Positions 1-5,441 are shown, counted from the first letter of the stretch. The stretch is 7,476 nt of DNA from Promethearchaeota archaeon (GCA_014730295.1 WJIN01000158.1:1-7476), one strand, 5' to 3'. Notes: generated from the letters alone by a model not told the origin. Numbers and translations: made by a program.

Positions 1-990
1 AATCAGAGATTCACAGGTGTGGTTTATGGTCTCTTCTAAATTATCAAGATATTTCCCAGGAGAGATTACATCCGTATCTACATTATCGGGAAAGACCCAA
101 ACTCTTCCCTCGATTTCATCTTGTAGTATGCCATTAGTTGAACCTGAAACAGCCATTATCGTTCTAACGGCATTTTCGATCGATTCTTTAGTGACTAATT
201 TTTTTAATTTAAGTTTAGAATTAACTAATTTCATGATAAGATGTCCTGTTTTTCGAGCCTGTCGGATTTTTTCCATATTATTTCCCGGAGTTGTTGAAAC
301 CCCTGGTATGCAGAGTCCCATTGCCTCTGTGGAAATCATAGTTGTATTTGCCGTTGTTAATTCTGGACACGCTCCACAACTCTGTATCCAGTTTGATTCC
401 ATTTTTTCAGATTCATTTAAGAATTCCTCTTCAGATAATTCACCAGAAAGTACCATATTTAACCCTTTAATAATAATGTTTGTAGGAAAAACTGTTTCTT
501 CTCCTCTCCATCGACCAGGTATAGCCGGACCACCTAATAAGAAAATTGTTGGCAAATTTAGTCTCGCGGCACCTAACCACATCCCTGGCACGATTTTGTC
601 ACAAGTACCGATACACACTAATCCATCTGCTTGATAATTCATCATCTGAATCTCAATGGAATCAGCAATTGCTTCTCTTTGGGGTAAATCGTACAGCATT
701 GTAATATCATCAGTAGCTTTTGTTTTTGCGTAACCAGCACATGGTCCTATTACATTGAATTCGATTGGAGTACCTCCCGCGGAATAGATACCTTCTTTCA
801 CATGAGTGGCTAACTCTTTAAGATGCATATGCCCTACTCCCGCATCTTGCATAGAATTCGCTACCGCTATGATTGGCTTATCCAAATCCTCATTAATATA
901 TCCAGAAGCTTTCCAATAATATCGATGAGTTTCTATTTTATTCAGAAGTTTAAGAGCTTTTGAAATTTGTTCAGATGAAAGTTTTTTCAT
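1..990 (-). CDS. IlvD/Edd-type dehydratase fused to LeuD-like swivel domain (3' end outside window)
   Basis: The start ATG is at 990 and 330 codons are visible without a stop; the gene continues past the window edge. Residues 1-286 resemble the N-terminal Fe-S domain of dihydroxy-acid/sugar-acid dehydratases: a PIIAVANS segment (39-46), GHMHLKEL (53-60), AGGTPIEFN, LPQREAIADS, the cluster-ligand motif CDK (130-132), SCGAC (204-208) followed by TANT, and GSTN (283-286). Cysteines 130 and 205 fit a [4Fe-4S] arrangement like that of E. coli IlvD. Right after GSTN, where IlvD should continue for about another 100 residues of the same domain, the frame reads EIEGRVWVF, DNVDTDVI and PGKYL, which is the start of a LeuD/isopropylmalate-dehydratase small subunit. 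The usual DDG metal-ligand stretch is replaced by CAG plus a short insertion, so the substrate is uncertain and valine/isoleucine synthesis should not be assumed. It is probably cytosolic. What I see is the motifs and fusion; the hydro-lyase role is inferred. Confidence 0.8.
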   Translation of the reverse strand, partial: MKKLSSEQISKALKLLNKIETHRYYWKASGYINEDLDKPIIAVANSMQDAGVGHMHLKELATHVKEGIYSAGGTPIEFNVIGPCAGYAKTKATDDITMLYDLPQREAIADSIEIQMMNYQADGLVCIGTCDKIVPGMWLGAARLNLPTIFLLGGPAIPGRWRGEETVFPTNIIIKGLNMVLSGELSEEEFLNESEKMESNWIQSCGACPELTTANTTMISTEAMGLCIPGVSTTPGNNMEKIRQARKTGHLIMKLVNSKLKLKKLVTKESIENAVRTIMAVSGSTNGILQDEIEGRVWVFPDNVDTDVISPGKYLDNLEETINHTCESLI

Positions 991-1010
991 AATTAAATTT
1001 CCATTTTCAA

Positions 1011-1020
1011 TTATTTATAA
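1011..1020 (-). promoter_or_regulatory. TATA box of the dehydratase gene (probably leaderless)
   Basis: The minus strand reads TTATAAATAA, centred about 25 nt upstream of the ATG at 990. At normal archaeal TATA-to-start spacing, transcription would begin at or next to the start codon. No Shine-Dalgarno sequence lies before the ATG, which fits a leaderless mRNA. Confidence 0.5.
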
Positions 1021-1086
1021 TTTTTAATAAAAGTGATTTTGTTAAAGAATAAGAATTTTATATGAATATGGCGGCCCAGGGGGGGA

Positions 1087-1115
1087 TTTTCTTGAATGTA
1101 GCAGACTACGATCAT
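1087..1115 (-). other. tRNA-Sec intron 2 inside the T loop (about 59/60, 29 nt)
   Basis: GGGGTTCGA begins a standard T arm, but the closing CCCC comes only after a 36-nt loop instead of 7. Removing 29 nt restores a normal T loop (TTCGATT, or TTCGAAT if the boundary shifts by one base). A bulge-helix-bulge can be drawn: outer helix GGGG/CCCC, bulges AUA and AAU, central helix UUC/GAA plus a G-A mismatch, and inner helix UGA/UCA. The intron also has its own hairpin, GUAG-UCUG-CUAC. The exact cut sites are uncertain by one nucleotide. Confidence 0.83.
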
Positions 1116-1149
1116 ATCGAACCCCTATCCCTCCGCGGGATAACTGGAT

Positions 1150-1170
1150 TTCTTCTTATTTATAGATTAA
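1150..1170 (-). other. tRNA-Sec intron 1 (37/38, 21 nt)
   Basis: Between the anticodon loop and the 3' half of the anticodon stem lie 21 extra nucleotides. Loop bases CTTC (32-35) can pair with GAAG near the intron's 3' end to form the 4-bp central helix of a bulge-helix-bulge. The bulges are AAU and AAA, and the outer helix is the anticodon stem. Cutting AA|U and AA|A gives a 7-nt loop CTTCAAA. The inner helix is weak (about one U-A pair), so this is a relaxed motif for the splicing endonuclease. Position 37/38 is the canonical archaeal intron site. Confidence 0.88.
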
Positions 1171-1231
1171 TTGAAGTCCAGCGTCAAAGACCACTTCGAC
1201 CGCCCCGGGCCATGGGGTTTAAATTAGGTTC

Positions 1232-1240
1232 TATTTAAAA
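1232..1240 (-). promoter_or_regulatory. TATA box of the tRNA-Sec gene
   Basis: The minus strand reads TTTTAAATA, centred 25 nt upstream of the tRNA 5' nucleotide at 1211, which is the expected archaeal TATA spacing. This gives the tRNA its own promoter in the gap between it and the Nudix gene at 1337. Confidence 0.6.
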
Positions 1241-1336
1241 AAATATTGCTTTTTTATTGAGTTTTATGTTTTTATACTATTGGTCAAGAGGTTTTATTTA
1301 TATCGATTTATTGATTCTCTTGCTAAGGTATTTATA

Positions 1337-2032
1337 TTATTTATAATTTCTTCTCATTCGTTCTCGAAAGTCGCTGCAGTTCAATCGTCTATAACCAGGG
1401 CGCATTAATTGCATCCCATAAATTTGAGTGAGAAAATGTACGATAATATGTGTTGTTGCTCCAAAGATTACATATTTTTTACCTCCAGAATTACGATATA
1501 CATATTTTCCAACTGCGATTTTATTACCATGAAGCATATAAGTGCGTTCTCTGTAATTTTTTTTATTTGCAAAAAAAGAGATGGGGATTTTTACAATTTC
1601 CTTAACTTCGCTTTCTTGTTTTACCATTTTTTGATCTGGAGAAATATAACCAACAATCGGGGAAATAATAAAGAATTTAGGAGTGATATGATCATCAAAA
1701 GAGCCCAGAACATTAATATTATTTCGGGCTATTCCCAATTCCTCTTCGGTTTCCCGCAGAGCAGTATCTATAAATGTTTTATCTTTTTTCTCTTCAAATT
1801 TTCCACCTGGAAAACTCATCTCCCCCGAGTGCTTATCTCCATCTCTATGGGTACGTCGAATAAGCACAAGATCATACGGTTTATTATGATTTGCGATTAG
1901 AAGAAACACCACAGCTCCTTTCGTGAACCTCTCATCTTCTAAACATAATCGTGAATCTGAATCATAATCTAAAAGCCCCTTAGAAATTATTTCTTCATCA
2001 AAGATAAAATCGTTCAAGGTATTTTTTCTCAT
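1337..2032 (-). CDS. Nudix hydrolase, CoA-pyrophosphatase-like (copy 1)
   Basis: This 231-residue protein belongs to the Nudix family, in the NUDT7/NUDT8/NudL-like branch. Residues 70-78 read GEMSFPGGK, the extended UPF0035-type motif, preceded by LVLIRRTHR and an H-x-GE spacing typical of that branch. Residues 88-101 carry DTALRETEEELGI, the catalytic Nudix helix whose glutamates bind Mg. Members of this branch cut CoA or acyl-CoA to 4'-phosphopantetheine derivatives and 3',5'-ADP; that specificity is inferred here. No signal peptide or membrane segment is seen, so it should be cytosolic. The C-terminal part (YVIFGATTHIIVHFL) closely matches the next gene, with 91 nt between them and the same orientation, so they are a tandem duplicate pair. 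It has its own TATA element, which suggests it can be transcribed apart from its twin. Confidence 0.9.
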   Translation of the reverse strand: MRKNTLNDFIFDEEIISKGLLDYDSDSRLCLEDERFTKGAVVFLLIANHNKPYDLVLIRRTHRDGDKHSGEMSFPGGKFEEKKDKTFIDTALRETEEELGIARNNINVLGSFDDHITPKFFIISPIVGYISPDQKMVKQESEVKEIVKIPISFFANKKNYRERTYMLHGNKIAVGKYVYRNSGGKKYVIFGATTHIIVHFLTQIYGMQLMRPGYRRLNCSDFRERMRRNYK

Positions 2033-2068
2033 GGTTTATCTGAAGATTATTTCTGTGTTACGTTTTAG

Positions 2069-2077
2069 ATTATATAA
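2069..2077 (-). promoter_or_regulatory. TATA box of Nudix copy 1
   Basis: The minus strand reads TTATATAAT in the gap between the two Nudix genes, about 40 nt before the ATG at 2032. This would give a leader of roughly 15 nt. It suggests that copy 1 does not depend only on read-through from copy 2. Confidence 0.5.
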
Positions 2078-2123
2078 CTTTTATTCATCTCGGTATGGAA
2101 TTAACATTTTGAGTTTATCTGTA

Positions 2124-2846
2124 TTAGATATCATTATTTAATTGAGAAGTGATTTTGTCTCTGTATCTTATAAAATCTTTCAAGGATACAATCTCATTTA
2201 GCTTAAATCTCTTGATTCCGAGTTCTGACATTTCATAGCCGTAAATTCTCTCAATGAATGATACAATCATGAACGCGGTCGCGCCCCAGATGAGATAGCT
2301 CTTATTAGATTGTTGGTTTTCATATGTAAAATAAAAGACCGGAAACTTTTTATCCTCTATCTTGAACGCTTGTTCTTGAAAATTAATCTTATTTATGAAA
2401 AAATCAATCGGGACTTTCAATATTTCTTGTACTTCCCTCTCTTGGCGTATTAATTTTGCCTCAGGATTGATTTTCGCGACGAACGGTGAGATAATATACT
2501 TTGTCATTGTGGGAAAATCGTTTAGACAGCCCAGGATTTCAATATCATCTCGAGAAACGCCAATCTCCTCCATTGCTTCTCGGATTGCCGTATCTAATAA
2601 TGTTTGGTCCACGGAGGGGTCAAATTTGCCCCCCGGAAAAGACATCTCGCCTCTATGTTTCCTCCCTCTGTTCGTTCTATGGATAATGATAAGATCGTAC
2701 GGTCTGTTGTCATACGGGATGATAGAAAATAGTACTGCAGAATTTACAAACATCTTATCAGATAATCGAATCCTCTGAGGATCATAACACGGAATTAGTC
2801 TTTCTTTAATCAATGTATCGTTGAAGGTAAAATTTTCTGGAACCAT
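2124..2846 (-). CDS. Nudix hydrolase, CoA-pyrophosphatase-like (copy 2)
   Basis: This 240-residue protein is a paralogue of the gene just downstream. It shows LIIIHRTNR, then GEMSFPGGK at 66-74 and DTAIREAMEEIGV at 85-97, which are the UPF0035-type motif and the Nudix catalytic helix. The C-terminal YLIWGATAFMIVSFIERIYG segment corresponds to the same region of copy 1. The family hydrolyses CoA or related nucleoside diphosphate derivatives using Mg or Mn; the actual substrate here is inferred. Both motif sets are intact in both copies, so neither is an obvious pseudogene. The copies differ in the loop before HRGE/HSGE and in their termini, so they may have diverged in substrate. It is transcribed divergently from the small zinc-site gene at 2933, with an 86-nt gap. 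Confidence 0.9.
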   Translation of the reverse strand: MVPENFTFNDTLIKERLIPCYDPQRIRLSDKMFVNSAVLFSIIPYDNRPYDLIIIHRTNRGRKHRGEMSFPGGKFDPSVDQTLLDTAIREAMEEIGVSRDDIEILGCLNDFPTMTKYIISPFVAKINPEAKLIRQEREVQEILKVPIDFFINKINFQEQAFKIEDKKFPVFYFTYENQQSNKSYLIWGATAFMIVSFIERIYGYEMSELGIKRFKLNEIVSLKDFIRYRDKITSQLNNDI

Positions 2847-2899
2847 AGAAGGGGCAAAAATTTTAAGATTATCTTTAATTGTTTAACATAATCTTTGAT

Positions 2900-2907
2900 T
2901 TTATAAA
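2900..2907 (+). promoter_or_regulatory. TATA box of the small zinc-site gene (symmetrical, may serve both directions)
   Basis: The sequence TTTATAAA is a perfect palindrome in the 86-nt gap between divergent genes. It lies about 29 nt before the ATG at 2933, placing the start of transcription within a few bases of the start codon. On the minus strand the same box could drive Nudix copy 2 with a leader of about 30 nt. Confidence 0.5.
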
Positions 2908-2932
2908 TTTTTTAGCAGATTAGTTGATAGAT

Positions 2933-3229
2933 ATGAAACTACCTAAGGAACTTCGAGAAAAGCAAGAATTACAGACTTCTGGGGGTAAGGCAAAAGCGTG
3001 TTCTGTGGTTGATTGTAGAAAACAAGCCGTGCGGAGCCTGTCTGAGAATAAATGGAAAGATTATGTTGAACAAGCAAATTTAACCTATAAAGAGAACCGT
3101 TTGCATAAGATATATTTATGCAAGAAACATTATAAAGAAGCTAAGAAAGTTAGGCAAAAAGAAGAAAAACAATTTACGAAGAAAGGGTTTTTAGACGACG
3201 CGCGCCCTGGCGGCAGAGAGAGATACTAA
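2933..3229 (+). CDS. Small Cys/His zinc-site protein, conserved archaeal type, unknown function
   Basis: This 98-residue basic protein has a likely single zinc site made of C23 and C28 (CSVVDC) and C63 and H66 (YLCKKHY), separated by a 34-residue charged linker. The pattern C-x4-C, then a RSLS segment, then YLCxxHYKE resembles small uncharacterised archaeal proteins that I recognise by pattern but cannot name. The C-terminal third is rich in lysine and glutamate and ends in a positively charged RPGGRERY tail, so nucleic-acid or ribosome contact is possible but is only a guess. I chose the ATG at 2933 over an in-frame TTG at 2924 because it is an ATG and fits a nearly leaderless transcript from the TATA box at 2900. 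It is followed directly by a hairpin that overlaps its stop codon. Confidence 0.8.
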   Translation: MKLPKELREKQELQTSGGKAKACSVVDCRKQAVRSLSENKWKDYVEQANLTYKENRLHKIYLCKKHYKEAKKVRQKEEKQFTKKGFLDDARPGGRERY

Positions 3230-3247
3230 TTTACTTTTTTGTAAATT
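3228..3247 (+). terminator. Hairpin with T6 loop at the end of the zinc-site gene
   Basis: AATTTAC and GTAAATT form a 7-bp stem closing a loop of six T. The 5' arm includes the last two bases of the TAA stop codon. Archaeal termination mainly needs a T-run, which the loop supplies; the stem may add efficiency or protect the 3' end. Confidence 0.5.
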
Positions 3248-3384
3248 TGAGACAAAAATAATCAAACATTCATTTCTTTAAAAATTTCTCTATCTGAATA
3301 GTTACGTGGCTAATTATTTTCTCTAATATGTTTTCAGAGTATATTTTGTCCTCTTATCACAAAAATGTAAAATTTTGGAAGAGG

Positions 3385-3393
3385 TTAAATAAA
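3385..3393 (+). promoter_or_regulatory. TATA box of the secreted membrane-anchored protein gene
   Basis: TTAAATAAA is preceded by a purine-rich GAAGAGG that could be a TFB recognition element. The box centre is about 24 nt before the ATG at 3413, so the mRNA is expected to be leaderless. Confidence 0.5.
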
Positions 3394-3412
3394 CCATTTA
3401 TATTACAAAATT

Positions 3413-4240
3413 ATGAAAAAATTTTTAAAAATTGGAATTATTTGTTCTGTTGCTCTAATGGGTTTAACCCCAACATTGAGTTTTTTTATTGCCCCACAAT
3501 TTAAACCGACAGATATGGAATATTTTCCTCTGAATGTGGGAACAGAATTATATTATAATAGTACTGATGATACTGGAACATGGGATACAAAAAGATATAT
3601 TGAAGAGGGGGGCGGATTTTTACATGGTATCTTCGGCACATTCACGGTTTTATGGGGTGAGGCTCATCAACAGCTAGGTGAAACTTCCTATACATGGATT
3701 AACCAAATGTGGTTAAGTAAGAGTGGAAATTCACTGGTATGGTGGGGATTTAAAGATGAAAATGCTCAAGTAATTGCAGACGAAGGATTGATTTATGTAA
3801 CTGAACCTGTCCAAGTTGGAACGTCAAATTATGGAGAAACATCCTCTGTCCTGACACTATCGGGTGGCGGAAGTCAGAGCATTAATTTTGAGGGTAATTA
3901 TACGGTGGAAGCAGTAGAGTCGGTAACGGTTCCAGCAGGGACTTTTAATGACACGATAAGAGTCCACGAGCAAGAAATCACTCCAGATGGTACAATCGAT
4001 TTCTATGTATGGTACGCTCCCAATATAGGAGCTATTAAATATTGGTATCCAAATGATAACAATCGAACTGATGTGTTGACAAGCTATACTCCCGCCGAGA
4101 ATAATGATCCGTGGAATGATTGGATCTTACCCTATGTACCAAGTATGCTTATATGGACGATTCCCGCATTAATTATTGGAACGTGTGCTATTATCGCATT
4201 AATTTTAGCAAATAAATTCTATTTCAACAAGAAAAAGTAA
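3413..4240 (+). CDS. Secreted, C-terminally membrane-anchored protein of unknown function
   Basis: This is a 275-residue protein. Residues 1-25 form a basic start plus hydrophobic stretch (signal peptide or N-terminal anchor). Residues 244-267 form a second hydrophobic segment followed by a basic tail ending FNKKK, so the middle about 210 residues should face outside with the C terminus inside. The outer part is rich in aromatic residues, Gly, Ser and Thr, and has four N-glycosylation sequons (N49, N162, N179, N217). Residues 171-178 (VTVPAGTF), followed by YVWYAPNIGAIKYWY (198-212), match a motif pair common in secreted beta-rich domains of bacterial and archaeal surface proteins and lipoproteins, where the first strand leads to an 'APGVG-vKY' turn. 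No lipobox cysteine, protease or enzyme motif is seen. It stands alone, between a T-loop hairpin upstream and a matching one downstream. Surface location is inferred from topology; the function is unknown. Confidence 0.85.
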   Translation: MKKFLKIGIICSVALMGLTPTLSFFIAPQFKPTDMEYFPLNVGTELYYNSTDDTGTWDTKRYIEEGGGFLHGIFGTFTVLWGEAHQQLGETSYTWINQMWLSKSGNSLVWWGFKDENAQVIADEGLIYVTEPVQVGTSNYGETSSVLTLSGGGSQSINFEGNYTVEAVESVTVPAGTFNDTIRVHEQEITPDGTIDFYVWYAPNIGAIKYWYPNDNNRTDVLTSYTPAENNDPWNDWILPYVPSMLIWTIPALIIGTCAIIALILANKFYFNKKK

Positions 4241-4263
4241 TAATATAGAAGAGAAGGTTTTAT

Positions 4264-4293
4264 AGAATTATTTTTTCTAATTCTTTTTCTTTC
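4264..4293 (+). terminator. Hairpin plus T-runs downstream of the secreted protein gene
   Basis: AGAATTA (4264-4270) and TAATTCT (4278-4284) form a 7-bp stem closing the loop TTTTTTC, followed by TTTTCTTT. This is nearly the same layout as the hairpin at 3228-3247. It lies between convergent genes and would stop plus-strand transcription before it runs into the minus-strand peptide gene. Confidence 0.5.
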
Positions 4294-4302
4294 ATGTTCT
4301 AA

Positions 4303-4425
4303 TTAAATGCTTGCCATTTGATTATAGAGCTGCTCAATGAGATTTAATTGGCCCAAAATGATGCCATAAGCCAAAAATGATAAGGCAATTAGGAGGATGA
4401 TGATCCCGATTAATTTTTTTCTCAT
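4303..4425 (-). CDS. 40-residue single-span membrane peptide
   Basis: This short open frame (ATG at 4425, TAA at 4303) encodes a basic start, MRKKLIG, a hydrophobic stretch of about 20 residues (roughly 5-24, rich in Ile and Leu with AYG near its end), and a short polar tail ending QMASI. That layout, N-in single-pass helix and 15-residue outer tail, is what a genuine small membrane protein looks like and is unlikely in random AT-rich DNA. It starts 66 nt downstream of the zinc-ribbon/coiled-coil gene on the same strand and may be co-transcribed with it. No ribosome-binding site is evident. No family is recognised, and no function can be given. Confidence 0.55.
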   Translation of the reverse strand: MRKKLIGIIILLIALSFLAYGIILGQLNLIEQLYNQMASI

Positions 4426-4491
4426 ATTAATTATCTTCCAGTAATTATTTTCTCAAATTAACAAAAATAAATAAATATTTAGAATTCACAT

Positions 4492-5409
4492 TTACTTTGT
4501 TAATTTCTCCAAGGTATCGATTTTAGCCCTCACTTTCTTTAATTTGAACTCTAAATCTTCCCGTGTTTTCTTATACTCATCTTCTTCAATCTCTTTTGAG
4601 GAATATCGCCCTTTATTTAGTTTCAATAACCCCACTAAATCGTTTTCTTCCATTTTCAACTCTTGAATCCACTGGTTCATCCCATCCCGTAAATCAGATA
4701 GTTGCTGTTCAATATCTTCCTTCGTAGATTTGTATTTCTTTTTAAGTTTTTCAAAAGTGTTTTTATCTACTTTTTTGAGTCTGTATTGTCGAGTCAGGTT
4801 TTTCAACTGATAGACTTTTGCATCCAGTTCATTATTGAGCTTTTGAATAATGAAGATATCATCCATTTTAGACTCGATTTGTTTTTCTTTCTCTTTTAAC
4901 TCATTAATTAACGTCTTAACCGCTTTAAGCTTAATATTAACTTTTTGTTTATAGTTAAAGTCATAATCGTATTTTTCGTCTTTCATCATATTGGACACCC
5001 CTTCAAGTTTTTTTTTAAGGGTTTCCTTATTAAACTGGAGATCGGAATAGTCTGCATATAGCTCTATTTGGTGTTTTACTTCTTCGGGTAGCGGCTTAAC
5101 TTCCTTAACTTCTTCCTCTTCCTTTTCCTTCTTGTCTTTTTTCTTCTTTTCTTTCTTACCTTCTTCTAGTTCCTCTTCTTCTTCCTCTAGATTTATCTCT
5201 TGATCTTTTTCATCCTCGCCTTCTTCCTTCTTCTTTTCCTTTTTCGATTTCGAATCTTTCTTTGCCTCTTCAATGTCTTCTTGCATTTTTCTTTCTGCTT
5301 CTTGTTCAGCTTTTTTCGAAATATCTGCAAGTAGAGGTTTTCCACAGATTATACAATATTTGTCGTTGGGTTTTACGGGATTACCGCAATAGGGACAGAA
5401 TTTAGCCAT
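4492..5409 (-). CDS. Zinc-ribbon / acidic linker / coiled-coil protein, unknown function
   Basis: This 305-residue protein has three parts. Residues 3-24 are a zinc ribbon (CPYCG, then CIICG; C5, C8, C19, C22, all with CxxC spacing). Residues about 27-115 are an extremely charged low-complexity region of Lys and Glu runs, likely disordered. Residues about 115-305 are predicted long coiled coil, with heptad-like Leu/Ile spacing and segments such as LEKLKKKYKSTKEDIEQQL and a final LKKVRAKIDTLEKL. No catalytic motif or membrane span is seen, so a cytosolic scaffold or adaptor is plausible. The ATG at 5409 is chosen because it puts the zinc ribbon at the very N terminus and has AAAGG about 8 nt upstream; an in-frame TTG at 5427 would add MQKVSK. 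It is divergent from selB, with a 207-nt shared upstream region. It may be linked to the small membrane peptide downstream. Confidence 0.85.
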   Translation of the reverse strand: MAKFCPYCGNPVKPNDKYCIICGKPLLADISKKAEQEAERKMQEDIEEAKKDSKSKKEKKKEEGEDEKDQEINLEEEEEELEEGKKEKKKKDKKEKEEEEVKEVKPLPEEVKHQIELYADYSDLQFNKETLKKKLEGVSNMMKDEKYDYDFNYKQKVNIKLKAVKTLINELKEKEKQIESKMDDIFIIQKLNNELDAKVYQLKNLTRQYRLKKVDKNTFEKLKKKYKSTKEDIEQQLSDLRDGMNQWIQELKMEENDLVGLLKLNKGRYSSKEIEEDEYKKTREDLEFKLKKVRAKIDTLEKLTK

Positions 5410-5441
5410 CTTCGATACCTTTTGCAAAATTTATTATTTAG

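Larger units (their letters stand above)
1069..1211 (-). tRNA. selC: tRNA-Sec (UCA), two introns, CCA encoded
   Basis: This is the selenocysteine tRNA, read by hand from the minus strand. The acceptor stem is 9 bp (GGCCCGGGG at 1211-1203 with CCCTGGGCC at 1081-1073, one G-U). A CG linker follows, then a 7-bp D stem (GTCGAAG/CTTTGAC) closing a 4-nt loop TGGT. The anticodon stem is CTGGA (1181-1177)/TCCAG (1148-1144), with a possible sixth G-U pair. The loop CTTCAA+A carries anticodon TCA at 1174-1172. The variable arm is long (TATCCC/GGGATA, 6 bp, loop GCGGA). The T stem is 4 bp (GGGG 1125-1122, CCCC 1085-1082). Discriminator G is at 1072 and CCA at 1071-1069. The 9/4 fold, 7-bp D stem, 4-nt D loop, UCA anticodon and G73 are the hallmarks of archaeal tRNA-Sec. 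The mature length is 90 nt plus CCA after removal of 21-nt and 29-nt introns. Standard tRNA finders could miss it. The partner SelB gene is at 5617. Confidence 0.95.

Noticed and set aside
17..634. 205-codon open frame on the plus strand
   Set aside because: It lies antisense to the dehydratase gene, whose protein carries clear family motifs; the plus frame has no recognisable domain and is a shadow.
820..860. Loss of the first Fe-S cysteine in the IlvD-type domain
   Set aside because: The GHMHL form matches E. coli-type [4Fe-4S] IlvD (VPGHVHL), which also lacks that cysteine, so it is a subtype feature and not a defect.
1071..1090. G-rich run as a quadruplex or polypurine signal
   Set aside because: It is fully explained as the acceptor stem and T stem of the tRNA-Sec gene.
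1409..1900. 163-codon open frame on the plus strand
   Set aside because: Antisense to Nudix copy 1; Phe/Ile/Cys-rich translation with no domain. The Nudix box on the minus strand explains the open frame.
2924..2935. TTG start adding three residues to the zinc-site protein
   Set aside because: An ATG lies 9 nt downstream and matches a near-leaderless start from the TATA box at 2900.
4241..4491. Possible SECIS element or UGA-containing selenoprotein
   Set aside because: No gene here ends at an in-frame UGA followed by readable coding sequence, and no SECIS-like kink-turn core was found by eye in the gaps.
5407..5427. TTG start adding MQKVSK to the coiled-coil protein
   Set aside because: The ATG at 5409 puts the zinc ribbon at the N terminus and has an AAAGG site upstream; the TTG is less likely, though not excluded.
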